This document shows positions 45,370 through 53,717 of a stretch of DNA of 64,000 nucleotides, piece by piece (the first letter of the stretch is position 1; every line of letters begins with the position of its first letter). This DNA comes from Ruminococcus turbiniformis. Lineage in GTDB: Bacteria > Bacillota > Clostridia > Lachnospirales > Lachnospiraceae. The translations under genes were made by a program, and so were the position numbers. The stretch spans positions 62,001 through 126,000 of the forward strand of contig NZ_JAJEQX010000005.1 in NCBI RefSeq assembly GCF_020687545.1, read 5' to 3'. The notes beneath the pieces were generated by a model. It saw only the letters and a list, made by a program, of their open reading frames with translations, was not told the origin of the DNA and made no database searches.

Positions 45370-46437
45370 ATGGAAAGAGAATTGAAGAAGATTGCAGTGC
45401 TCTTCGGAGGGCATTCGACCGAGTATGAAGTATCGCTTCAGTCAGCGCACGCGGTCATTACGGCCGTGGACAGGGAGAGATATGAGACGGTGATGATCGG
45501 GATCCGGCGTGACAGCGGCCAGTGGTATCTGTTCCGGGGCAATCCGGAGGATATTTTAAATGACAGGTGGTTTTCCGAGGAAACGTGCATGCCGGTTTCC
45601 GTTTCCATGGACAGAAATATCCACGGCCTGTACATTCATACTCCCGAAGAAGTGGAAACCGTTTCGCTGGACGCCGCATTTCCGGTGCTTCACGGAAAAT
45701 ACGGGGAGGACGGAACCGTACAGGGGGCGCTGGAACTGGCGGGAATCCCGGTGATCGGATGCGGGACGTTAAGCTCTGCCGTGGGGATGGACAAAGACAT
45801 TGCCCACCGGCTTGCAGAAGCGGCGGGCGTGCGCTGCGCCCGGGCGGTGACGGTTGGAAGAGAGGAGAAAGGGAGAAACGAAGAAGAACTGAAGAAGTAT
45901 GCCGCAGAACTGGGGTATCCGCTTTTTGTAAAACCGGTCCGTGCCGGGTCTTCCTTCGGAATCACGAAAGTGTGCGGGGAGGATGAACTGCTCCGGGCCG
46001 TGGAGACTGCGTTTGAACATGATTCGGAGATTATGCTGGAAGAGCAGATCAGCGGATTTGAAGTAGGATGTGCGGTGCTTGGGAAGAAAAATCTGATCAT
46101 AGGCGAGGTTGACGAGATCGAGCTGTCGGAAGGATTTTTTGACTATGAAGAAAAGTACACTCTGAAGACTTCGGATATCCATGTACCAGCCCGGATATCT
46201 CCGGAGAAGGCACAGGAGATCCGCCGGATGGCGGCTGTGATCTACCGGGCGCTGAAGTGTGAGGATTTTGCCCGGGTGGACATGTTCCTGACGCCTGAGG
46301 GAGAGATCTTCTTTAACGAGGTCAACACGATTCCCGGATTCACGGCGCACAGCAGATATCCGGGCATGATGAAGGCGGCGGGTATTTCCTTTGAAGAACT
46401 CGTCCGCAGACTGATTGAGATGGAGGTGGGAAAATGA
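45370..46437 (+). CDS. vanG: D-alanine--D-serine ligase, VanG type
   Basis: The product has 355 residues from ATG 45370, preceded by AAAGGAG. It reads KKIAVLFGGHSTEYEVSLQSA at the start, VLHGKYGEDG, PVRAGSSFGITKV and FFDYEEKYTLKTSDI, ending with VNTIPGFTAHSRYPGMM. These agree with VanG and the D-Ala-D-Ser ligases, including the EKY-TLK omega-loop type, rather than with VanA-type D-lactate ligases. It would build peptidoglycan precursors ending in D-Ala-D-Ser, which bind vancomycin weakly. Whether the cell uses it for resistance or another purpose is not shown. The vanXY-like gene overlaps its stop (ATGA). Confidence 0.88.
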   Translation: MERELKKIAVLFGGHSTEYEVSLQSAHAVITAVDRERYETVMIGIRRDSGQWYLFRGNPEDILNDRWFSEETCMPVSVSMDRNIHGLYIHTPEEVETVSLDAAFPVLHGKYGEDGTVQGALELAGIPVIGCGTLSSAVGMDKDIAHRLAEAAGVRCARAVTVGREEKGRNEEELKKYAAELGYPLFVKPVRAGSSFGITKVCGEDELLRAVETAFEHDSEIMLEEQISGFEVGCAVLGKKNLIIGEVDEIELSEGFFDYEEKYTLKTSDIHVPARISPEKAQEIRRMAAVIYRALKCEDFARVDMFLTPEGEIFFNEVNTIPGFTAHSRYPGMMKAAGISFEELVRRLIEMEVGK

Positions 46438-47090
46438 GAGATACAGAAAAGAGAGATACAGAAAAGAGGGAGGCAAAAAAGAGGATAGCAGAAATGGAGA
46501 TCCCGGTGCTTGTGAACGCGTCCAGCCCGATTGAGCGGTATCCCGGGGAAGAGGATCTTGCGCCTGTGATGGACAGTTTCCCCGACGTCCTGATGGAGCG
46601 GACCGCAGCGGAGGCGCTGAAAGCTCTGCTCGAGGAGATCGGAAGCGGAGACCGGATTGTGCCTGTGAGCGGATGGCGGTCCCACCGGGAGCAGCAGAAG
46701 ATATGGGATGACACAATCGCAGAAAAAGGAGAACTGTTTACGAGGAAATATGTTGCGGTTCCGGGGTGCAGCGAGCATGAGACGGGACTTGCCATCGATC
46801 TCGCCGAAAACGCGCCGGAGATCGACTTTATCTGTCCGGAGTTTCCGAGAACGGGAATCTGCGGGAAATTCCGGGAGCGGGCGCCTCACTACGGGTTTAT
46901 CGAGCGCTATCCAAAGGGAAAGGAAAGTGTGACGGGCATCGGGGCTGAGCCGTGGCATTTCCGCTATGTGGGGCTGCCCCATTCCCTGATTATGACAGGA
47001 CTCGGACTTGTGCTGGAAGAGTATGTGGGGCTGATTGCTGAAAATACGAAAACGGCGGGGCAGAAAGACGGAGGGAAACAGTCCGCATGA
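46434..47090 (+). CDS. vanXY: VanXY-like D,D-dipeptidase/D,D-carboxypeptidase
   Basis: The product has 218 residues. Zinc ligands lie in SEHETGLAIDL and in the C-terminal EPWHFRYVG, the M15 peptidase pattern shared by VanY and VanXY. In Van systems it removes D-Ala-D-Ala dipeptide and the terminal D-Ala of pentapeptide. There is no signal peptide, so it is cytoplasmic like VanXY and unlike membrane VanY. The N-terminus carries a 15-base duplicated RDTEK repeat. It overlaps the ligase by four bases and the following acyltransferase gene by four. Confidence 0.85.
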   Translation: MRDTEKRDTEKREAKKRIAEMEIPVLVNASSPIERYPGEEDLAPVMDSFPDVLMERTAAEALKALLEEIGSGDRIVPVSGWRSHREQQKIWDDTIAEKGELFTRKYVAVPGCSEHETGLAIDLAENAPEIDFICPEFPRTGICGKFRERAPHYGFIERYPKGKESVTGIGAEPWHFRYVGLPHSLIMTGLGLVLEEYVGLIAENTKTAGQKDGGKQSA

Positions 47091-48190
47091 GCAGGGGGAG
47101 AAGCGCAGGGATCGACGGATTCAGGATCGCGGCAGCGGTTATGGTGATTGCCATCCACACCGCGCCGCTGTCAGGGATCAGCGAAGATCTGGATTTTGTC
47201 ATTACTTACTGCCTTTTCCGCACTGCCGTGCCCTTTTTCTTCATGACGACCGGATATTTCGTGCTTGCGCCCTGGATCCGGGGAGGAGAGAAAGACCGGC
47301 GCAAAGTGCGGCGTTTCCTGAAAAGCACGGCGCTTCTTTATCTGGTTTCCACCGTCCTTTATGTTCCGGCTGTTGTCTATTCCGGCGGTGCGCCGGAGGA
47401 CGGGGCAGCCCTTGCAAAGCAGATCTTTTTTGACGGGACGTTTTACCATCTGTGGTATTTCCCGGCGGTGATTCTCGGCTGCCTGATCGTCATGGCGCTT
47501 CTGCGGTGCATGACGGCGGAGCTGGCGTTTGTTCTGGCTGCCGCTGCGTATGTCTTCGGAGCGGGCGGCGACAGCTGGTACGGTCTGGCGGCGGAACTGC
47601 CCGGGATGGGGCGGGCGTATGACGCGGTATTTGCTTTCAGCAGCTACACGCGCAACGGGATATTCTATGCCCCGGTTTTTCTTCTTCTGGGAGTGCTGAT
47701 CCGCCGAAGAGAGCTGCCCGGAGAAAATGATCCCGCGGCGGAAGGAAAAAGAGCGGGAGAAAGAAGCGCGGGTAAAAGAAGTGCGCAAGAGAAACGGAAG
47801 GAGCAGACCCGCATCTGGACGGGTAGCGCGGTCAGCGCGGCAGTGGTGCTGGCGGAGGGAGCGCTGACATATGCCTGCGGCTGGCAGCGGCACAACAGCA
47901 TGTACCTTGCGCTTGTCCCGCTGATGTATTTCCTGTTCCGGCTGCTTTTAATCGTTCCGGGAAATGCGCCGGCATGGGCGAGAGACATTTCCATGCTTGT
48001 CTATGTCACCCACCCGGCGGTTCTGATCGGCCTGAGAGGAGTTTCAGGCGCGGCGGGGCTCGACGGGATCCTGGTGGAGAACACGCTGGTTCAGTTTCTG
48101 AGCGTGACAGGCGCATCTTTTGCCGCGGCAGCAGCGATCCGGCTGATCCGGGAACATTTGAAACAGCGTTTTGGAGGGATTCAGAGATGA
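47087..48190 (+). CDS. VanTm-like membrane domain (acyltransferase 3 fold), separated from its racemase
   Basis: The product has 367 residues. About ten membrane helices show the acyltransferase-3 start GIDGFRIAAAVMVIAIHTAPL and FFFMTTGYFVL. In fused VanT this domain precedes the serine racemase and is thought to help take up or hold L-serine. Here it ends with its own stop at 48190. The racemase begins 19 bases later in the same operon. A Lys/Arg-rich loop lies near residues 220-245. The E. faecalis vanL operon has the same split (vanTmL/vanTrL). Confidence 0.82.
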   Translation: MSRGRSAGIDGFRIAAAVMVIAIHTAPLSGISEDLDFVITYCLFRTAVPFFFMTTGYFVLAPWIRGGEKDRRKVRRFLKSTALLYLVSTVLYVPAVVYSGGAPEDGAALAKQIFFDGTFYHLWYFPAVILGCLIVMALLRCMTAELAFVLAAAAYVFGAGGDSWYGLAAELPGMGRAYDAVFAFSSYTRNGIFYAPVFLLLGVLIRRRELPGENDPAAEGKRAGERSAGKRSAQEKRKEQTRIWTGSAVSAAVVLAEGALTYACGWQRHNSMYLALVPLMYFLFRLLLIVPGNAPAWARDISMLVYVTHPAVLIGLRGVSGAAGLDGILVENTLVQFLSVTGASFAAAAAIRLIREHLKQRFGGIQR

Positions 48191-48209
48191 AGGTACGGGA
48201 GGTGAGAGG

Positions 48210-49340
48210 ATGAGCGTTGAGAAAAGGCGGGCGTGGATTGAGCTGGATGAAGACAGCCTGCTTCACAATGTGCGGGAGCTTCAGCGGGTGGTTGGAAGAG
48301 ACTGCCGGCTGATGCCCGCGGTGAAGGCAAATGCCTACGGGCACGGGGATGTGGAGACTGCGCGCCTGCTCGCAGGAGCGGGAATTTCCGATTTCTGCGT
48401 GGCGTCTGCGGACGAAGGGATCCGCCTGCGCGCCGCCGGGATTTCAGGACAGATTCTCATCCTCGGGTATACGCTCCCGGCGCAGTTCGATGCGCTGAGA
48501 GAGTATGACCTTACCCAGACCGTGGTGGAAGACTCCTACGCGCAGGAGCTCTCCGCATACGGCCGGGAACTGCGTGTACACGTGGGAGTGGACACAGGCA
48601 TGCACCGGCTCGGAATCCCGGCTTCTGACGCAGATGCGGTGGCGTCGGTATGGCGGTTTCCGAATCTTAAGATCACAGGCATGTTTTCCCATCTGTGCGT
48701 GTCCGACGGGACGACGGAAGAGGAGCGGCGGTATACGGAAAAACAGATCTCCGATTTCCGGAAGGTGATCGGGGAGCTTCGCAGAAGGGGAATACGCGGG
48801 TTTGAGAGTCACATTCAGGGAAGCTACGGAATCCTGAATTATCCGGAAGAAAAATTCGATTGTGCCAGGCCGGGAATTGCCCTGTACGGTGTGCTGAGTC
48901 TTCCGTCAGACCGGGTCCGGGCAGATGTGACTCTGTCCCCGGTGCTGTCGCTGAAAGCCCGCGTGGGCTGCGTGAGGATGCTGAAAGAAGGAGAGTCGGC
49001 GGGATACGGACTGACGTACACGGCGGACGGAGAGCGGAAGCTGGCCATTGTCTGCGCCGGCTATGCGGACGGGATTCCGAGGAGTCTGTCGAACCGGGGG
49101 TATGCCCTTGTGCGGGGATACCGCGCGCCGATTGTGGGAAGAATCTGCATGGACCAGCTGACTCTTGACGTGACGGAAGTGCCGGGAGTGCGAGCCGGGG
49201 ACGAGGCGGTATTTATCGGAAAATCAGGCGGAAGAGAGATCGGCGCGGCGGAGATGGCAGAGTGCGCGGGGACGATCTCGAACGAACTGTTAAGCCGGCT
49301 TGGGCAGAGACCGGAGCGGATTTGTTTTACACATATTTAA
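48210..49340 (+). CDS. VanTr-like serine/alanine racemase
   Basis: The product has 376 residues from ATG 48210, six bases after GGGAGG. It is a PLP-dependent fold-III racemase with the PLP lysine in AVKANAYGHG and the second base Tyr in GESAGYGLTYTADG. The end reads RPERICFTHI rather than the usual VPR-x-Y of alanine racemase, which fits the altered VanT pocket. In this cluster it should supply D-serine for the ligase. A general alanine racemase role cannot be excluded. Confidence 0.85.
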   Translation: MSVEKRRAWIELDEDSLLHNVRELQRVVGRDCRLMPAVKANAYGHGDVETARLLAGAGISDFCVASADEGIRLRAAGISGQILILGYTLPAQFDALREYDLTQTVVEDSYAQELSAYGRELRVHVGVDTGMHRLGIPASDADAVASVWRFPNLKITGMFSHLCVSDGTTEEERRYTEKQISDFRKVIGELRRRGIRGFESHIQGSYGILNYPEEKFDCARPGIALYGVLSLPSDRVRADVTLSPVLSLKARVGCVRMLKEGESAGYGLTYTADGERKLAIVCAGYADGIPRSLSNRGYALVRGYRAPIVGRICMDQLTLDVTEVPGVRAGDEAVFIGKSGGREIGAAEMAECAGTISNELLSRLGQRPERICFTHI

Positions 49341-49444
49341 CATTTTTATCATCCAACGTCCTTTGTCTTTCATGTACAATAAAATTACATACTTTCCCGC
49401 CCGGGCAGGGGAAGTATAAATATGTGAAACTGAGAGGAAACCAG
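49341..49444. other. Short intergenic region before the PIN-PhoH gene
   Basis: The 104 bases include an imperfect dyad ACTTTCCC-gcccgggca-GGGGAAGT near 49391-49414. No T-run follows it, so it is not a clear terminator of the VanG-like operon. TACAAT near 49374 is a possible -10. Confidence 0.25.
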
Positions 49445-50818
49445 ATGATAAAAATTTATGTTGTCGATACAAATGTTCTTCTCCAGGCTCCGTATGCACT
49501 TGGAAGCTTTGAGGACAATCAGGTCGTGCTTCCCATGGTTGTGCTTGAAGAGCTGGACCATTTCAAGAAAACAGAAGGGGAAACCGGAGCCAACGCCCGC
49601 AGGGTCATCCGCTACCTGGAACAGCTCCGCCAGAGGGGAAGCCTTCTGGAAGGGGTGGGGCTGGAAAAGGGCGGAACGCTCCGGGTGGAGAAAAACTTTG
49701 TAAACGAAGTCCTTCCGGAGGATCTCTCGGAAGATCTGGCGGATAACCGGATCCTGAAAGTCTGTATCGGTCTTGCCGGGAAAAATGAAGAGCAGGTGAT
49801 TCTCGTCACAAAGGATCTTCTGCTGAGAATCAAGGCACAGATTCTCGGCATCTGTGCGGAAGACTTTACAACCGACCAGGTGCTTGAACATGAGAATCAG
49901 TACAGCGGAAGATGCGAAGTCTTTGTTCCGGAAGAAGTGTTTAAGGGATTTAAGAAAAAAGGCGTTCCCGTGGATCAGGTGTATGTGATGGATGAGAACG
50001 GGGAAAGCTATGTACCGCAGCTTACTGAGAATCAGTTTGTGATTTTAAAGGCGGACCAGTCGGCGAAGAAGACGCAGCTCGGGCGTGTGGAGAACGGCGC
50101 GATCCGCAAACTGGAATACCGGAAGAGTTCGCCCTACGGGATCTCTCCGAGAAACGCGGGACAGTATTTTCTTCAGGAGGCGCTCATGCAGCCGGCGGAC
50201 AAAGCGCCCCTTGTCATTGTCAAGGGAATCGCGGGAACGAGCAAAACATTCTATTCCCTTGCGGTCGGGCTGGAAAAACTTTTGAACCATCCGACCGGAG
50301 AGTACAGAAGGATTCTGATCTGCCGTCCCAACGCCCAGTTTGACGATGACATCGGTTTTCTTCCCGGGGACGAGCAGGAAAAAATCTCGCCGCTGATGCG
50401 CCCGGTCATTGACAATCTGGAACAGCTCATCGATTCCAGCGAGGAAGAGCGCTATAAGGATGAGGAAGAACTGAAGGGAAAGGTTGATGAGATCTTCGCA
50501 AGAGGAATCATCCAGGCCGAGGCGCTCAACTACATAAGGGGACGCTCTATTGTCAAGACCTACCTCATCATCGATGAGGCCCAGAACACGACGCCGGACC
50601 AGATCAAGGGAATTATCACAAGAGCGGGAAAGGATACGAAGATCATCCTTCTCGGAGATCCGAATCAGATCGACAGGCCGTTTCTTGACGAGCGGACGAA
50701 CGGTCTGAGCTATGCCTCCGAGCACATGAAGGGAAGCACACTCTGCTGGCAGATCACGATGACAACGGAAGAGTGCGAGCGGTCGTCTCTTGCAATGGAA
50801 GCAGTGAGGAGGCTCTGA
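49445..50818 (+). CDS. PIN domain-PhoH-family ATPase fusion (YlaK-like)
   Basis: The product has 457 residues from ATG 49445, with AGAGGA upstream; a frame start at 49262 lies inside the racemase gene. The N-terminal PIN nuclease domain (about 1-140) has acidic residues in YVVDTNVLLQ, VLEELDHF, LADNRIL and TKDLL. The PhoH ATPase domain follows from about 230, with Walker B LIIDEAQN. Walker A reads GIAGTSKT, with Ser where Gly usually precedes Lys. Likely role is RNA-linked nuclease/helicase activity in RNA or ribosome processing. The HD gene overlaps its stop (TGATG). Confidence 0.9.
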   Translation: MIKIYVVDTNVLLQAPYALGSFEDNQVVLPMVVLEELDHFKKTEGETGANARRVIRYLEQLRQRGSLLEGVGLEKGGTLRVEKNFVNEVLPEDLSEDLADNRILKVCIGLAGKNEEQVILVTKDLLLRIKAQILGICAEDFTTDQVLEHENQYSGRCEVFVPEEVFKGFKKKGVPVDQVYVMDENGESYVPQLTENQFVILKADQSAKKTQLGRVENGAIRKLEYRKSSPYGISPRNAGQYFLQEALMQPADKAPLVIVKGIAGTSKTFYSLAVGLEKLLNHPTGEYRRILICRPNAQFDDDIGFLPGDEQEKISPLMRPVIDNLEQLIDSSEEERYKDEEELKGKVDEIFARGIIQAEALNYIRGRSIVKTYLIIDEAQNTTPDQIKGIITRAGKDTKIILLGDPNQIDRPFLDERTNGLSYASEHMKGSTLCWQITMTTEECERSSLAMEAVRRL

Positions 50819-51480
50819 TGGGAACGGATTACAAGTCGATCAGGAACAATGAGGAGATCAACCTCCTGATTGAACAGGGAAACCGCACGCTGTGTGAGCT
50901 CGGCTATACAGAACACTCGAAGAAACACGCGTCGAAATCGGCGGAGACCGCGGGAAAGATTTTAAAAGAACTCGGATACGGAAAGCACAAGATTGAGCTG
51001 GCAAAAATCGCGGGGTACATGCACGACATCGGAAACAGCATCAACCGCTGCGATCACGCCCACAGCGGGGCAATACTCGCATATCAGATCCTGAAAGATA
51101 CGGATATGCCCCTTAAGGATATTCTTGTTGTGACGACGGCAATCGGACATCACGACGAGGCTACAGGTACGGCGGTGGACGGAGTGTCGGCGGCTCTGAT
51201 TCTTGCGGACAAAACAGATGTCAGGCGCAACCGGGTGCAGAACCGGAACAAGGCGACGTTCGACATTCATGACCGTGTGAATTACGCGGCTTTATCGTCA
51301 AAGTTGATTATTCAGAAAGAAAAGCGTATTATACAGATGGAGCTTGAACTGGACGATTCCATCTGCACGGTGATGGACTATTTCGAGATATTTTTAAACA
51401 GAATGATCATGTGCCGCAGGGCGGCGGAGCATCTGAACTGCAAATTCAAGCTGGTGGCAAACGGAAGCAAGCTGTGCTGA
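50818..51480 (+). CDS. HD-domain phosphohydrolase
   Basis: The product has 220 residues from ATG 50818, overlapping the PIN-PhoH stop and preceded by AGGAGG. Metal ligands follow the HD pattern: H in SKKHASKS, HD in GYMHDIGNS, later HAHSG and GHHDEATG. It should hydrolyse a nucleotide or phosphorylated substrate. The substrate cannot be told. It sits in an operon with the PhoH gene and before ppk1. Confidence 0.87.
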   Translation: MGTDYKSIRNNEEINLLIEQGNRTLCELGYTEHSKKHASKSAETAGKILKELGYGKHKIELAKIAGYMHDIGNSINRCDHAHSGAILAYQILKDTDMPLKDILVVTTAIGHHDEATGTAVDGVSAALILADKTDVRRNRVQNRNKATFDIHDRVNYAALSSKLIIQKEKRIIQMELELDDSICTVMDYFEIFLNRMIMCRRAAEHLNCKFKLVANGSKLC

Positions 51481-51534
51481 CATGTGCCGCACCGGCAGGA
51501 AAATGTGCCGGCATGTGCCGTGCCGGCAGGAAAA
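51481..51534 (+). repeat. Direct repeat of 23 bases before ppk1
   Basis: CATGTGCCGCACCGGCAGG continues into AAAA at 51481-51503, and a copy with two differences starts at 51512 (period 31). Each copy contains or abuts TGCCGGCA-type palindromic sequence. It is non-coding unless a long in-frame N-terminal extension of ppk1 is real, which its poor start does not support. Confidence 0.6.
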
Positions 51535-51541
51535 ACGGAGG

Positions 51542-51573
51542 AACGCAGACGCGCGAAAAAGGGCGTCTGCGTT
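51542..51573 (+). promoter_or_regulatory. Leader hairpin before ppk1
   Basis: AACGCAGACGC (51542-51552) pairs perfectly with GCGTCTGCGTT (51563-51573). No T-run follows, so it is not a terminator. It may shape the mRNA before the AAAGGAGG of ppk1. Confidence 0.4.
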
Positions 51574-51600
51574 GTCCGCGTTAAGACAAAGGAGGAAAAA

Positions 51601-53688
51601 ATGGATAATATTTATATGAACAGGGAACTGTCCTGGCTGAAGTTTAATGAGAGAGTACTGGAAGAGGCGGAAAATAACGAGGTGCCGCTCTGCGAGAGGA
51701 TGAATTTTGTCTCCATTTATCAGAGCAATCTGGATGAATTTTTCATGGTGAGAGTGGGATCTCTCCAGGACCAGATGCTCGTCAATCAGAAAATCAAGGA
51801 CAATAAGACGAAGATGACCTCGGAGGAGCAGATCGGGGCAATCTTAAAGGAAGTAAAGCGCCTGAACAGGAGAAAGGACGCCGCGTATAAATCGGTTATG
51901 GAGAAAGTTGCGGAGTACGGCATCCGTCTGATCGACTTTGCGTCAGCAAAATCCGATGAGAAGAAATTCCTGGAGCAGTATTTTAACCACGAGATTGTTC
52001 CTTTGAGTTCTCCGACCATTGTAGGGAAAAGGCAGCCGTTCCCGTTCCTTAAAAATGAGGAAATCTACGCTGTTGTTGTGCTGGAGACAAGAAGCGGCAA
52101 AGAGAGAATCGGCATCATTCCCTGTACGAATAATATGGTAGAAAGACTGATCGAGCTTCCCGGAAACAAGGGAAGATACATGCTTTCCGAGGATCTTGTG
52201 CTTCATTATATCGGAAAAGTGTTCAAGGGATATAAAGTCAAGGGAAAATCACTGATCCGTGTAGTGAGAAACGCGGATATCGACGCGGACGCGCTTTACG
52301 ATGAGGATCTGGACTACAGAGAGTTCATGGCGGATCTGATGAAGGAGAGGAAGAAACTCTCCCCGGTTCGTCTCGACCTTTCAAGAGAGATCGACGGATC
52401 TGTGGTGGAAGCGCTCTGCAGATATCTGGATGTGTCCCCGGAGCGGGTGTTCCGCAGCGAGGCGCCCCTTGATCTGTCCTTTGTGTATAAGATCCAGGAT
52501 CTTCTCCGCATGAACCCGGAGCTTTTCTACGGAAAGCGTGTTCCGCAGAAGTCCGCTTCCTTCCGGGACGGGGAGAGCATTATGAAGCAGATTGCGGAGG
52601 CGGACAAGCTTCTGTCCTATCCGTATGAGTCGATCCGTCCATTCCTGCGCATGCTGAACGAGGCGGCGGAGGATGACAGTGTCATCTCCATCAAGATGAC
52701 GCTGTACCGTCTTGCAAAGCAGAGCAAGATCATAGAGGCTCTCTGCGAGGCGGCGGAAAACGGAAAGGAAGTTGTCGTTCTTGTGGAGCTTCGGGCGCGT
52801 TTTGACGAGGAGAACAATATCCGCTGGTCGAGAATGCTCGAGAAGGCAGGCTGCCAGATTATCTACGGCCTGGAGGGATACAAGGTTCACTCCAAGCTCT
52901 GTCTCATCACAAGAAAGGGAGAGCACGGAATCGAGTATATCACACAGATCGGAACCGGAAACTACAACGAAAAGACAGCGCGCCTTTACACGGATCTGTC
53001 TCTTATGACGTCCAACGAGCAGATCGGCATCAACGCGGCGCTTGTGTTCCAGGCACTGGCAAAGGGAGAGATTGTGGAGGAGTCAGAGCACCTTCTTGTG
53101 GCTCCGAAGTGCCTGCAGGCTCCGGTGATCCGTATGATCGAGGAAGAGATTCAGCATAAAAAGAACGGAGAAGACGCGTATATCGGGCTGAAGCTGAATT
53201 CTCTTACGGATAAGAAGATCATTGACAAACTTGTGGAGGCGTCTCAGGCAGGCGTTCACATCGACATGATCGTCCGGGGAATCTGCTGTCTGATTCCGGG
53301 AGTCAAGGGGCAGACGGAGAATATCCGGGTTATCAGTATTGTAGGACGGTTCCTTGAGCACTCGAGAATCTATATTTTCGGGTGCGGGGAGAGAACGAAA
53401 TATTACATTTCTTCCGCGGACTTTATGACGAGAAACACAGTGAAGCGTGTTGAGGTTGCGGCTCCGGTATACTCGAAAGCGATCCGGGCGAGACTGCGCG
53501 CCATGTTTGATCTTATGTTAAACGACAACAAGAAGGCGCGTGAGGAGAAAGCAGACGGCAGCTATGAGCTTGTAAAGTGCGAGGGCGAGCCGGTGAATTC
53601 CCAGGAGGCGCTCTACCAGGAGGCCTATGACCGCGCGGCGGTGAGAAACGCCGGAAGTGCGGCGGAAAGCACGGAGGAAGAAAAATAG
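51601..53688 (+). CDS. ppk1: Polyphosphate kinase 1
   Basis: The product has 695 residues from ATG 51601, five bases after AAAGGAGG. The N-terminal region begins YMNRELSWLKFNERVLEEA. The phospholipase-D-like active site has HSKLCLIT and, near the C-terminus, EHSRIYIFGCG, which supply the autophosphorylated His. It makes long-chain polyphosphate from ATP. It stands between the HD gene and corA. Confidence 0.95.
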   Translation: MDNIYMNRELSWLKFNERVLEEAENNEVPLCERMNFVSIYQSNLDEFFMVRVGSLQDQMLVNQKIKDNKTKMTSEEQIGAILKEVKRLNRRKDAAYKSVMEKVAEYGIRLIDFASAKSDEKKFLEQYFNHEIVPLSSPTIVGKRQPFPFLKNEEIYAVVVLETRSGKERIGIIPCTNNMVERLIELPGNKGRYMLSEDLVLHYIGKVFKGYKVKGKSLIRVVRNADIDADALYDEDLDYREFMADLMKERKKLSPVRLDLSREIDGSVVEALCRYLDVSPERVFRSEAPLDLSFVYKIQDLLRMNPELFYGKRVPQKSASFRDGESIMKQIAEADKLLSYPYESIRPFLRMLNEAAEDDSVISIKMTLYRLAKQSKIIEALCEAAENGKEVVVLVELRARFDEENNIRWSRMLEKAGCQIIYGLEGYKVHSKLCLITRKGEHGIEYITQIGTGNYNEKTARLYTDLSLMTSNEQIGINAALVFQALAKGEIVEESEHLLVAPKCLQAPVIRMIEEEIQHKKNGEDAYIGLKLNSLTDKKIIDKLVEASQAGVHIDMIVRGICCLIPGVKGQTENIRVISIVGRFLEHSRIYIFGCGERTKYYISSADFMTRNTVKRVEVAAPVYSKAIRARLRAMFDLMLNDNKKAREEKADGSYELVKCEGEPVNSQEALYQEAYDRAAVRNAGSAAESTEEEK

Positions 53689-53717
53689 GAAACAAAAAAC
53701 AGGCGTAAGGTGATAGG

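Noticed and set aside
49262-49444. 61-codon N-terminal extension of the PIN-PhoH protein
   Set aside because: It overlaps the racemase gene, has no ribosome binding site, and the PIN domain begins normally at ATG 49445.
51484-51600. N-terminal extension of polyphosphate kinase covering the direct repeats
   Set aside because: The extension is cysteine/proline/alanine-rich and unlike PPK1. ATG 51601 has AAAGGAGG and the standard family start.
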